A program made the translations under genes and the position numbers. Shown one piece after another: positions 1-7,985 of a stretch of 31,083 bases of DNA (positions are counted from its first letter, which is position 1; each line of letters begins with the position of its first letter). Source of the DNA: B16-G9 sp964455635 (lineage in GTDB: Bacteria; Bacteroidota; Bacteroidia; Bacteroidales; F082); contig CAYVWX010000006.1 in the NCBI GenBank assembly GCA_964455635.1, forward strand, positions 1 to 31,083, given 5' to 3'. The notes under the pieces were generated by a model that searched no databases, was not told where the DNA came from, and saw nothing but the letters and a program-made list of their open reading frames with translations.

Positions 1-93
1 TTAACCTGATTCATTCAAGAAAAAGCAGTATCAATTTTATCCATTCTTCAAGGCGAGAAAAACAGCTTTCAGCCGGTTATTGTTTAAAAATAC

Positions 94-101
94 TACTTTT
101 G
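94..101 (+). promoter_or_regulatory. Putative -7 promoter box for the endonuclease gene
   Basis: TACTTTTG matches the Bacteroidota -7 consensus TAnnTTTG exactly. No well-spaced -33 TTG was seen; the nearest TTG (80-82) is too close. The inferred transcript start (about 106) lies downstream of the TTG codon at 99, which supports the ATG at 123 as the start of the gene. Confidence 0.5.
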
Positions 102-122
102 CACTTCGCAAGCAAGGCGTTT

Positions 123-2000
123 ATGATTAAATATTTTCTGACATTTACTCTGTCTTTTGTTATTCTTATGGCAAAAGCGCAGATACCGGTTGGCTATTAC
201 GACAATGCCACGGGGTTATCGGGCGGAGCGTTAAAAGCCGCTTTACACGATATTATTAAAGGCCATCACGAATTAAGTTACGATAGTGTTACCATTGCTT
301 TGCGTGTAACTGATCAGGATACGGTGGATACAAGCAAGGTTGTTTGTTTATATACCGGCTGGACTTACGGAAAATATGATTTTGGTAACGGCTCGGAAAA
401 TTGGAATCGTGAGCATGTCTGGTCTAAATCGCATGGCGATTTTGGTGTCAGCCCGCCGGCGGGAACCGACTTGCATCACATCCGGCCGGCAGACGCTTCG
501 GTTAATTCAGCAAAAAATAACCGTGACTTTGATTGGGGTATTACGCAATACATCGACGGGTCGGGCCCTACCGATTGTTACGAAGCTCCCTACACCTGGG
601 AACCACGCGACGAAGTTAAGGGCGATGTGGCGCGCATGATTTTTTATATGGCTGTTCGTTACGAAGGTGATAACGGCGAAGTAGATCTGGAAATTGTTGA
701 TTCGGTGAACACATCACCCAACAAAGAACCGTTTTACGGTAAGCTTTCCACATTGCTTGCCTGGAGCCATAACGATCCGGTTAATACCTGGGAACAGCGT
801 CGAAACGATTCTATTTATTATCTTTATCAGCACAACAGAAATCCCTTTATCGACCATCCCGAATACATCGACTCTATTTGGGGAACAGGAATTGTGGCGG
901 AACCGTCAAACCATGTTACCAATTTTACGGTAGCTGCCACCACCAGTTCGTCCATAACCCTTACCTGGAATAACAACGACGGTGCTGTGGCAGCCCAAAA
1001 TTACCTTCTTTTAATTAATGAAACCGGTATTTTTACAGCACCTTCCGACAGCGTGGAATACCCTAACGATACCGATTTATCCGATAGCAGCGGTGTATAT
1101 AATGTATCGCACAATGCTCAAACTTTTACCTGGAACGGATTACCTGCCGGAACTTCATTTTATTTTGCTATTTACCCTTACAACAATCAGGGAAACGACA
1201 TAAATTATAAAACCGACAGCATTGTTCCTCAGGTCAACGATTCTACCGACGCTTTACAGTTTTCGCCGGTATTAATTATTTCCGAAGTTACCCATCCCTC
1301 CAACAAAGCCACTGCCAAATATGTTGAAATTACCAACATTGGCCAGGCCGACATGGATTTTTCTGCCGATACATGGTATTTGTCTATCCAGTCAAACGGA
1401 GGAACAACCTGGAGAGATATTCCTGTTACAGGATATTTAAAAGCCGATTCGTCGTTAACACTGGCTTACAGTGATTCTATTTTTAATGCTTATTACTACA
1501 TGCATCCCGATATTGCCAGTGGCAGCATTACCGGTAACGGAAACGACGGTTATTTTTTGTTTTCGGGCGGAAACCATGTAACCGGAACTCTGGTTGATGC
1601 GTTCGGGGTTATCAATCAAAACGGCACGGGAACAAACTGGGATTACACGCATTCACGAGCTTATCGTATTTATGCGGTAACGGCACCCGATTCCGTTTGG
1701 CATGCCGATGAATGGATTATTGTTAATGCAGCTACTTCTGATATGACACCCCGCTGGCATCACCGCACCTTAACCTGGAACGGAACAGTGTCGTCGGAAG
1801 TTAACAACAAGGCAAACTGGGAAGAAACAGGTGGTGTTGAATCAGCCTACCCTCCGGATGCCGGATGTAAACTGATTTTTACAGCAACCGGTACAAGTCC
1901 GGTTATTTCAACAAACACTGTTTTCAGTACCATTAAAGTTGACAGCAGCGCCATTCTGACTATTGATAACGATGCTGTGTTGGAGATTATCGGAAAATAA
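123..2000 (+). CDS. Secreted endonuclease I family nuclease with Fn3-like and lamin-tail domains
   Basis: Predicted extracellular or periplasmic non-specific DNA/RNA endonuclease of the endonuclease I (EndA/NucM) family. The 625-residue protein starts with a signal peptide (MIKYFLTFTLSFVILMAKA). The nuclease domain covers roughly residues 20-245 and carries the family signatures WNREHVWSKSHG and DLHHIRPAD followed by VNSAKNNRDFDWG, which include the His and metal-binding residues. A fibronectin type III-like segment (about 265-375) and a lamin-tail-like domain (about 385-525, beginning VLIISEVTHPSN) follow, with a short beta-rich tail. A TTG at 99 would add eight residues ahead of the signal peptide and is less likely. 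No recognisable T9SS C-terminal sorting domain is present, so how it leaves the cell is unclear. It converges on sdhB. The nuclease call is strong; the accessory domains are moderate. Confidence 0.88.
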   Translation: MIKYFLTFTLSFVILMAKAQIPVGYYDNATGLSGGALKAALHDIIKGHHELSYDSVTIALRVTDQDTVDTSKVVCLYTGWTYGKYDFGNGSENWNREHVWSKSHGDFGVSPPAGTDLHHIRPADASVNSAKNNRDFDWGITQYIDGSGPTDCYEAPYTWEPRDEVKGDVARMIFYMAVRYEGDNGEVDLEIVDSVNTSPNKEPFYGKLSTLLAWSHNDPVNTWEQRRNDSIYYLYQHNRNPFIDHPEYIDSIWGTGIVAEPSNHVTNFTVAATTSSSITLTWNNNDGAVAAQNYLLLINETGIFTAPSDSVEYPNDTDLSDSSGVYNVSHNAQTFTWNGLPAGTSFYFAIYPYNNQGNDINYKTDSIVPQVNDSTDALQFSPVLIISEVTHPSNKATAKYVEITNIGQADMDFSADTWYLSIQSNGGTTWRDIPVTGYLKADSSLTLAYSDSIFNAYYYMHPDIASGSITGNGNDGYFLFSGGNHVTGTLVDAFGVINQNGTGTNWDYTHSRAYRIYAVTAPDSVWHADEWIIVNAATSDMTPRWHHRTLTWNGTVSSEVNNKANWEETGGVESAYPPDAGCKLIFTATGTSPVISTNTVFSTIKVDSSAILTIDNDAVLEIIGK

Positions 2001-2052
2001 ATTTTATCGTAAAACACGTTTGTAGTAAAACCGTTGGTTTATGTTGATACAA

Positions 2053-2087
2053 AAAACAGGAATCTGCTTGCGGCAGACCCCTGTTTT
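2053..2087. terminator. Bidirectional intrinsic terminator between convergent genes
   Basis: The outer stem AAAACAGG pairs with CCTGTTTT, and the inner stem TCTGC pairs with GCAGA around a short loop. Reading on the minus strand the hairpin is followed by six T, suiting termination of sdhCAB; on the plus strand it is followed by four T, after the endonuclease gene. Confidence 0.75.
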
Positions 2088-2128
2088 AGAAGACATATCC
2101 CCTCTTAAAAAGATTGTCTCTTATGTAG

Positions 2129-2869
2129 TTATCCCAATTTAGCTTTAATGAACTCGCGGTTCATGCGGGCAATGTTCGCCACCGAAATTTCTTTCGGACA
2201 AACAGCCTCACAGGCATAAGTATTGGTACAGTTTCCAAATCCCAGCTCGTCCATTTTGGCAACCATGGCTTTAACACGCCCTTTGGCTTCAATTTTACCT
2301 TGTGGTAACAAGGCAAACTGCGATACTTTTGCCGAAACAAACAACATAGCCGATGCATTTTTACAGGCGGCCACACAGGCACCACAGCCAATACAGGCAG
2401 CAGCATCCATTGCCAAATCAGCCTTTTCTTTATTAATGGGAATGGCATTGCCATCGGGTACTCCACCGGTGCTCACCGATATATAGCCACCCGATTGAAT
2501 GATTTCGTCAAATGCCGAGCGGTCAACAATAAGGTCTCTGATAACCGGAAAAGGTTTGGCACGCCACGGTTCAATAACGATGGTGTCGCCATCTTTAAAC
2601 TTGCGCATATGCAGCTGGCAGGTAGTTGTTGCCGATTCGGGCCCGTGCGGGGTTCCGTTAATGTAAAGACTACACATTCCGCAAATACCTTCACGACAAT
2701 CGTGATCGAAAGCAACCGGACGGTCTCCTTTTTCAATAAGCTCATCATTTAAAATGTCGAGCATTTCCAAAAAAGAGGCATCACTTGATATGTTTTTAAC
2801 GTCGTAATCAACAAAATTACCTTTGTCATTTGAGGTAGCCTGACGCCATATTTTTAATTTTAAATCCAT
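2129..2869 (-). CDS. sdhB: Succinate dehydrogenase/fumarate reductase iron-sulfur subunit
   Basis: Iron-sulfur subunit that passes electrons between the flavoprotein SdhA and the membrane cytochrome b in succinate oxidation or fumarate reduction. At 246 residues it has the expected length. The N-terminal ferredoxin domain has a [2Fe-2S] set at Cys58, Cys63, Cys66 and Cys84 (CREGICGMC). The C-terminal domain has CIGCGACVAAC (Cys159, 162, 165, 169) and CTNTYACEAVC (Cys214, 220, 224), giving the ligands of the [4Fe-4S] and [3Fe-4S] clusters. It is the last gene of sdhC-sdhA-sdhB, 36 bp after sdhA, and is followed by a strong hairpin. The direction of the reaction in vivo cannot be read from the sequence; related Bacteroides complexes work as fumarate reductases. 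Confidence 0.96.
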   Translation of the reverse strand: MDLKLKIWRQATSNDKGNFVDYDVKNISSDASFLEMLDILNDELIEKGDRPVAFDHDCREGICGMCSLYINGTPHGPESATTTCQLHMRKFKDGDTIVIEPWRAKPFPVIRDLIVDRSAFDEIIQSGGYISVSTGGVPDGNAIPINKEKADLAMDAAACIGCGACVAACKNASAMLFVSAKVSQFALLPQGKIEAKGRVKAMVAKMDELGFGNCTNTYACEAVCPKEISVANIARMNREFIKAKLG

Positions 2870-2905
2870 TGTTTTTGTCTTAATGTTATAAAATACATAT
2901 TATAA

Positions 2906-4852
2906 TTAGGCTGTTTTATAGTTACGAGTCTTCACTTCAATGTTTTCGTAAACCAACGGCTCTTTATTAAGTACAGGCTCTTTGTCGTCGCCTGCATATT
3001 CCCAGGCAGCAACATACATAAAGTCCTTATCATTACGTTTGGCTTCTCCTTCGGGAGTTTGATGCTCTTCGCGGAAGTGTCCTCCACACGATTCTTCACG
3101 GTGCAGTGCGTCGCGGGCAAGCAATTCTCCCAGTTCAAGGAAATCGGCAAGGCGCAAGGCTTTTTCAAGTTCGATGTTAACACCGTCTTTTGTGCCTGGC
3201 ACTTTAACATTCGACCAGAATTCTTTGCGTAATTCCTGAATCATTTTGATTCCTTCTTCAAGTTTTTCTTTATTACGTGCCATCCCGGCATGATCCCACA
3301 TAATACGTCCTAAACGTCTGTGGATGGAATCAACCGTTTCGGTACCATTAATCGACAGCAATTTATCAATACGTTCTTGAACCGCTTTTTCGGCTTCTTC
3401 AAATTCCTGATTATCGGTAGAAATAGAATCAACGGTAATTTGGTCGGCCAAGTAGTTTTGCATGGTATAAGGCAGCACAAAATATCCGTCCGATAATCCC
3501 TGCATCAAAGCTGAAGCTCCCAAACGGTTTGCCCCGTGGTCGGAGAAATTGGCTTCGCCGCCCACAAACAGCCCCGGAATATTGCTTTGCAGCTCGTAAT
3601 CTACCCAAAGGCCACCCATGGTATAGTGTATGGCCGGATAAATCATCATTGGAGTTTCGTAAGGGTTGTCGTCCACAATACGTTCATACATATCAAACAG
3701 GTTTCCGTAACGTGCTTTAATAACCTCTTTACCCAACCTTTTAATGGCATCTTTAAAATCTAAAAATACCGCCAACCCTGTACCTACACCGTAACCGGCA
3801 TCGCAACGTTCTTTAGCAGCCCGTGAAGCCACATCGCGCGGAACAAGGTTACCAAAAGCCGGATATCTTCTCTCCAGGTAATAGTCGCGGTCTTCTTCGG
3901 GAATATCGAGCGGGCGAATCTCTTTTTTTCTAATTCTTTCCGCATCTTCTTTCTTTTTAGGAACCCAAATACGTCCGTCGTTACGCAAGCTTTCACTCAT
4001 TAAGGTAAGTTTCGACTGGTAATCGCCATGAACGGGAATACAGGTCGGGTGAATTTGCACGTAGCAGGGATTTGCAAAGTAAGCTCCTCTTTTATAGGCA
4101 CGCCATGCTGCACTGCCGTTAGAGGTCATGGCATTGGTAGAAAGGAAAAACAGATTTCCATATCCGCCGGTAGCCAATAAAACAGCATGAGCGCTGTGTC
4201 GCTCCAATTCACCTGTAAACAAATTACGTACAATAATACCCCGTGCCCGGCCATCTTTCATCAATACAAGATCAACCATTTCGCGGCGGGTGTATAATTT
4301 TACCGAACCTTTTTTAATTTCTTTACTTAATGCACCATAAGCACCTAACAACAGTTGCTGGCCGGTTTGACCCCGGGCATAAAATGTTCGCGAAACCTGA
4401 GCTCCTCCAAAAGAGCGGTTGTCGAGTGTACCACCATATTCGCGTGCAAACGGAACGCCTTGTGCTACACATTGGTCGATGATATTATTACTTACCTCTG
4501 CCAAACGATAGGTGTTGGCTTCGCGGCCGCGATAGTCGCCTCCTTTAACCGTATCGTAAAACAACCGGTAAACCGTATCACCATCGTTGGGATAGTTTTT
4601 TGCAGCGTTAATGCCCCCCTGTGCAGCAATACTGTGTGCACGGCGCGGGCTGTCCTGAATACAGAAAACCTTTACGTTAAAACCCATCTCACCCAGGCTG
4701 GCAGCAGCCGCTCCACCGGCAAGACCGGTACCAACAACAATAATATCAATTTTACGTTTGTTAGGCGGGTTAACAAGTTTTTGATGTTCTTTATAATGAG
4801 TCCATTTATTGGCCAAAGGGCCTTCCGGAATCTTTGAATCTATTTTAGTCAT
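2906..4852 (-). CDS. sdhA: Succinate dehydrogenase/fumarate reductase flavoprotein subunit
   Basis: Catalytic FAD subunit that interconverts succinate and fumarate at the inner face of the cytoplasmic membrane. The 648-residue protein has the dinucleotide-binding motif GTGLAGG (residues 41-47), and HSIAAQGGINA starting at His73, the expected site of covalent FAD attachment. Further on are HPTCIP, the substrate-region motif HYTMGG and the C-terminal FAD motif GANRLGASAL. The length and the KWTHYKEHQKLVNPPNKRK N-terminal extension fit the long SdhA form used with b558-type single cytochrome subunits. It lies 20 bp downstream of sdhC and 36 bp upstream of sdhB. A 160-codon open frame on the opposite strand inside this gene has no recognisable content and was not called. 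Confidence 0.97.
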   Translation of the reverse strand: MTKIDSKIPEGPLANKWTHYKEHQKLVNPPNKRKIDIIVVGTGLAGGAAAASLGEMGFNVKVFCIQDSPRRAHSIAAQGGINAAKNYPNDGDTVYRLFYDTVKGGDYRGREANTYRLAEVSNNIIDQCVAQGVPFAREYGGTLDNRSFGGAQVSRTFYARGQTGQQLLLGAYGALSKEIKKGSVKLYTRREMVDLVLMKDGRARGIIVRNLFTGELERHSAHAVLLATGGYGNLFFLSTNAMTSNGSAAWRAYKRGAYFANPCYVQIHPTCIPVHGDYQSKLTLMSESLRNDGRIWVPKKKEDAERIRKKEIRPLDIPEEDRDYYLERRYPAFGNLVPRDVASRAAKERCDAGYGVGTGLAVFLDFKDAIKRLGKEVIKARYGNLFDMYERIVDDNPYETPMMIYPAIHYTMGGLWVDYELQSNIPGLFVGGEANFSDHGANRLGASALMQGLSDGYFVLPYTMQNYLADQITVDSISTDNQEFEEAEKAVQERIDKLLSINGTETVDSIHRRLGRIMWDHAGMARNKEKLEEGIKMIQELRKEFWSNVKVPGTKDGVNIELEKALRLADFLELGELLARDALHREESCGGHFREEHQTPEGEAKRNDKDFMYVAAWEYAGDDKEPVLNKEPLVYENIEVKTRNYKTA

Positions 4853-4872
4853 AACGTTCTACGAATTTAATA

Positions 4873-5532
4873 TTATCGAAAATAAATTACCAAAGGAATA
4901 ATCACAAAGCCAATAGTTACAACTATAGCATAAACACGGCTTAACCCTCTAATAAAACCCCAGTAAGTGGGATGATTTAATCCAAGCGTTTGAAAAGCCG
5001 ATTGAAAGGCATGATCGAGGTGAAACCCCATCAACAAAAACATAATAACATAAAAGGCTACGTAGCCGCCGTTATGAAATAAATCAATAACAAGTTGTCC
5101 CATGTCTTCTTTACCTGCCAACTCAGGAACACCATTACCAACCCATCCCATTTTTACAAAGAAAAAGTTGCCAAGGTGGATAGCCAGAAAAATAAAAATG
5201 ATAATTCCGGTATAAATCATGTACTTTGAAAATGGCGACTGCTCCATCCAGGTTCTTTTTTTATAACCTTTGGGGCGTGAAGCCCAGTTTTGAATTTGCA
5301 GGATTATTCCGTAAAGAATGTGGATGGCAAATCCTGCGAACAACACCCACTGAAATACCTGAATAAAAGGGTTGGTTCCCATAAAATGAGCCCCTTCGTT
5401 AAACAGGCTTTTGTCGAAGAGCAAAAACGAATTAAGGGTGAGATGCACCAATAAAAACGTCAGTAAAAACAGCCCCATCAACGACATAATAATCTTCTTC
5501 GTAATGGAAGAGTAAAAATGTGAACTACTCAT
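4873..5532 (-). CDS. sdhC: Succinate dehydrogenase/fumarate reductase cytochrome b subunit (b558 type)
   Basis: Membrane anchor that exchanges electrons with the quinone pool. The 219-residue protein has five hydrophobic helices at about residues 13-36, 59-80, 104-126, 155-172 and 200-217. Histidines in the first four helices (His30, His71, His119, His171) are placed to bind two hemes, as in the Bacteroidota/Wolinella-type diheme subunit. There is no separate sdhD, consistent with that type. It is the first gene of the operon, with a good promoter about 60-90 bp upstream. Assignment of individual heme ligands is inferred by position. Confidence 0.93.
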   Translation of the reverse strand: MSSSHFYSSITKKIIMSLMGLFLLTFLLVHLTLNSFLLFDKSLFNEGAHFMGTNPFIQVFQWVLFAGFAIHILYGIILQIQNWASRPKGYKKRTWMEQSPFSKYMIYTGIIIFIFLAIHLGNFFFVKMGWVGNGVPELAGKEDMGQLVIDLFHNGGYVAFYVIMFLLMGFHLDHAFQSAFQTLGLNHPTYWGFIRGLSRVYAIVVTIGFVIIPLVIYFR

Positions 5533-5590
5533 AACTTAAGTGTTTTACCTATTATTTAAAATTAACTTCTCCTTAATCTTTAAGGAATTA

Positions 5591-5624
5591 CAAATATAGA
5601 AAAGTAAAACAAGCAGAAAACAAA
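5591..5624 (-). promoter_or_regulatory. Promoter of the sdhCAB operon
   Basis: On the minus strand TATATTTG (5591-5598) matches TAnnTTTG exactly, with TTTG (5621-5624) 22 bp upstream as -33 box. This predicts transcription starting near 5586 and a leader of about 50 nt before sdhC. Confidence 0.65.
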
Positions 5625-5717
5625 TAATGTTAATTTAAAACAATTATAGAAAGTTTGTAATTAACTATAAATCAGTTTAGATGTTCTGAAAGTGATTTTA
5701 TTAATTAAGAAATCTTT

Positions 5718-6128
5718 TTAAATAGATGATAATCCGGCATAAGCATCCCTTATTTTTTTTGCGATGGCTTCAAATTCCCCGGCTTCCAATTTCAGCTTGG
5801 GTTGTTTAAAGTCCATATCATAAAGGCTGTTTATGGGGATTAGATGAATGTGTGCATGAGGTACCTCCAGCCCAATTACCGTAATGCCGATGCGTTTGCA
5901 GGGCATAACCTTTTCAATGGCCAAACCCACCTTTTTGGCAAAAGCAAACAATCCTTTGTACAAATCATCGTCGATATCGAAAATATAATCTACCTCCTTT
6001 TTGGGAATTACCAATGTGTGGCCTTTAGCCAAAGGGTTGATGTCGAGGAAAGCATAATAATTGTCGTCTTCGGCAATTTTATACGACGGAATTTCACCCT
6101 GTACTATTTTTGTAAAAATGGATGCCAT
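5718..6128 (-). CDS. HIT family nucleotide-binding hydrolase
   Basis: Small cytosolic histidine-triad protein of the Hint/protein kinase C inhibitor branch, expected to hydrolyse nucleoside phosphoramidates or related AMP conjugates. The 136-residue protein has the typical start SIFTKIVQGEIPSYKI, the central NPLAKGHTLVIPK strand-turn, and the triad HAHIHLIP with His91, His93 and His95. The N-terminal zinc cysteines of some relatives (CIFCKI) are replaced by SIFTKI, so no zinc site is expected. It lies downstream of greA on the same strand, an arrangement I recall from other Bacteroidota, but a 36-bp palindrome separates the two. A weak -7-like GAACTTTG (6158-6165) could give it its own promoter. 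The physiological substrate is unknown. Confidence 0.92.
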   Translation of the reverse strand: MASIFTKIVQGEIPSYKIAEDDNYYAFLDINPLAKGHTLVIPKKEVDYIFDIDDDLYKGLFAFAKKVGLAIEKVMPCKRIGITVIGLEVPHAHIHLIPINSLYDMDFKQPKLKLEAGEFEAIAKKIRDAYAGLSSI

Positions 6129-6210
6129 AACAATAATTTTTTAAGATTTATGTTATGCAAAGTTCAACAAAAAAAGGGCTCGATGTTAGGATTGGGTTTA
6201 TTTTTATGGA

Positions 6211-6246
6211 AAACGTAAAGGCCATTCATGAATGGCCTTTACGTTT
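6211..6246. terminator. Perfect 36-bp palindrome between greA and the HIT gene
   Basis: Each 18-base half is an exact reverse complement of the other (AAACGTAAAGGCCATTCA on the left), with no unpaired loop bases in the sequence. It begins 43 bp past the greA stop; on the minus strand the right-hand end runs into four T. Most likely an intrinsic terminator or RNA-stabilising hairpin; a protein-binding site is possible because of the perfect symmetry. Confidence 0.65.
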
Positions 6247-6289
6247 GATGTTTTGTAAAAAAATTATTATGAAAATAATTTTCTGTTTC

Positions 6290-6763
6290 TTATCGCGACA
6301 CTTCAATCACCTCAAAGGGGATGATGCCTGCCGGCACCTGAATATCCACTTTATCACCTACCTTTTTACCCAGCAGCCCTTTGGCTATGGGTGAATCAAC
6401 GGATATTTTTCCCTGTTTCAGGTCTGCTTCTTTTTCGGGAACCAGCGTATAGCTCATGGAAGCACCGTTTTTGAGGTTTTTAATTTTAACGGTAGAAAGG
6501 ATAAGCACCTTGGAGCTGTCCATTTTTGATTCGTCAATAATTCGTGCTTTGCTTACCAACTCCTGCAATTTGGAAATTTTAAGTTCAAGCATACCCTGAG
6601 CTTCTTTGGCCGCGTCGTATTCGGCATTTTCCGAAAGGTCACCTTTGTCGCGAGCTTCAGCAATCTGAGCTGAAATGGAAGGGCGTTCAACCCTGATTAA
6701 ATGATCCAGTTCATCTTTTAGTTTCTGCAATCCTTCCTCAGTAAAATATCTGGATGCTGACAT
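6290..6763 (-). CDS. greA: Transcription elongation factor GreA
   Basis: Rescues backtracked RNA polymerase by stimulating cleavage of the 3' end of the nascent RNA in the secondary channel. At 157 residues it has the standard length. The N-terminal coiled coil spans about residues 8-77 with the acidic tip in GDLSENAEYDAAKE (Asp42 and Glu45 correspond to the metal-coordinating pair). The C-terminal FKBP-like domain (80-157) ends SPIAKGLLGKKVGDKVDIQVP then FEVIEV, as in the family. The ATG at 6763 matches the usual N-terminus. Its promoter lies 80-110 bp upstream with a hairpin and T-run between promoter and gene, which could act as an attenuator. Confidence 0.96.
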   Translation of the reverse strand: MSASRYFTEEGLQKLKDELDHLIRVERPSISAQIAEARDKGDLSENAEYDAAKEAQGMLELKISKLQELVSKARIIDESKMDSSKVLILSTVKIKNLKNGASMSYTLVPEKEADLKQGKISVDSPIAKGLLGKKVGDKVDIQVPAGIIPFEVIEVSR

Positions 6764-6805
6764 AGTATATTGTTTTTAATAATGTTAATGAATAAAAGAT
6801 AAAAA

Positions 6806-6832
6806 AGACCCTTAACAGTTAATTAAGGGTCT
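6806..6832 (-). terminator. Hairpin with T-run: terminator of the PorV-like operon and/or greA leader attenuator
   Basis: AGACCCTTAA (6806-6815) pairs with TTAAGGGTCT (6823-6832) around a 7-nt loop; on the minus strand it is followed by six T. It ends the operon whose last gene stops at 6880, but also lies just downstream of the inferred greA transcription start. Confidence 0.75.
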
Positions 6833-6843
6833 CTTTGAATGTG

Positions 6844-6873
6844 CAAAGATAATAAGATTTGTCTTGCCGACAA
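6844..6873 (-). promoter_or_regulatory. Promoter of greA
   Basis: On the minus strand TTG (6871-6873), a 19-bp spacer, then TATCTTTG (6844-6851), an exact TAnnTTTG match. The predicted start is near 6839, so the RNA would begin almost directly with the hairpin at 6806-6832. Confidence 0.65.
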
Positions 6874-6879
6874 TAGATT

Positions 6880-7941
6880 TTAAAAATTCAGTATAATTCC
6901 TATGGTATGATTGCCGTTAAAACTTACGGTTTCGCGGTAGGAATAATCGATTGAAAAGTAAGAGCCTTTTTCTTTATTAATGGGTACCTGTACGGTAGCT
7001 CCCAAACTCAGCCCGCTGCTTACATTACTGCGTTCGGCCGATAACATGTTATCCCAAATACCTTTTTCGTAGGTGTATCCTCCGCGTATCATTACCCAGT
7101 CTTTCATGCTAAACTCCACACCTAAAGCAAACTGGTCTTTTGTAAACGAGTTTGACAAAAAGGTAAGAGCAGGAGTTAACCGCAAGTCTTTTCCAAATAA
7201 AAAGTCGTAGGATGTGCCGATGGTTAACTGCGCGGGGATTTCAAACTGGTCGGAACGGTGTTCCAGTGTAAACTGTGTTTCCTGTCCCGGGATAAACGCT
7301 TTAAGCGACAGCCCGTCGCCGGTAAACTTCATGGTTGGCCCGATATTTTTTAAAGCAACGCCAAAGGCAAACTGATTGTTAGCACCACTTACATATTGAA
7401 TACCGATGTCAATGGCAACACCCACGGCCGTATTGTCGGAAATGCTTTCCGAAATAATTTTAAACACGGCACCGGCGCTAATGCTGTTTGAAAACGATTT
7501 TGAATATGAAAGTGCAAAATTTATCAAACTGGGGCTGTAAGTACCGAGGCCTCCATCGGGGTTATTGGTTGTAGTAACATCAATTTCACCGAAGTTCATC
7601 GACATTACCTGCAAGCCAAACACGCCTGATTCGCTAACCCGTTGAGCCAGGCCGAAAGCAAAAATATTTGTTCCTGTACCTTTAAGCCATTGGGTATGGG
7701 CAAAATTAACCTGTGTTTTGTGTGTATAGGCCAAGCCTCCCACGTTTCCCCACATAGCTTCCAGGCCATGAACCCGTGCCATGTTGGCGGAGCCCCAACC
7801 TGAACTTCTGGCCCAGGGATTTATAAGCAACTCCGAGGCGCCGGCCTGTCCTGAACGGTCTTTGTTTCCTGCCTGAAGAAACTGAGGCGTAAACGCTACC
7901 CCGATTAACAATAGTGCTAAATATTTATAAAGAGTTTTCAT
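6880..7941 (-). CDS. PorV/PorQ family outer-membrane beta-barrel protein
   Basis: A 353-residue exported protein with a signal peptide (MKTLYKYLALLLIGVAFTPQFLQA) and a body of alternating beta strands ending in the outer-membrane signature GIILNF. The segment ELLINPWARSSGWGSANMA then GLEAMWGNVGGLAY matches the start of the PorV/PorQ family (LLI.P.AR..G.G.A), FadL-like barrels. PorV proper shuttles T9SS cargo from the SprA translocon to the attachment complex. This copy is not in the T9SS core operon: it is the last gene of an operon with a TonB-dependent receptor and a cargo-like protein, 44 bp after the latter. I infer a partner role for that protein rather than the housekeeping PorV, but the sequence alone cannot distinguish these. 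Confidence 0.75.
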   Translation of the reverse strand: MKTLYKYLALLLIGVAFTPQFLQAGNKDRSGQAGASELLINPWARSSGWGSANMARVHGLEAMWGNVGGLAYTHKTQVNFAHTQWLKGTGTNIFAFGLAQRVSESGVFGLQVMSMNFGEIDVTTTNNPDGGLGTYSPSLINFALSYSKSFSNSISAGAVFKIISESISDNTAVGVAIDIGIQYVSGANNQFAFGVALKNIGPTMKFTGDGLSLKAFIPGQETQFTLEHRSDQFEIPAQLTIGTSYDFLFGKDLRLTPALTFLSNSFTKDQFALGVEFSMKDWVMIRGGYTYEKGIWDNMLSAERSNVSSGLSLGATVQVPINKEKGSYFSIDYSYRETVSFNGNHTIGIILNF

Positions 7942-7985
7942 AATCCAAACGGTTTATTCTTATTCTATTTTTATATTCATTATTT

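Noticed and set aside
99..122. TTG start extending the endonuclease by eight residues
   Set aside because: It overlaps the -7 promoter box, and the signal peptide begins naturally at the ATG at 123.
4355..4837. 160-codon open frame opposite sdhA
   Set aside because: Lies wholly inside a strongly conserved gene on the other strand; the translation shows no recognisable domain and is expected by chance opposite biased codons.
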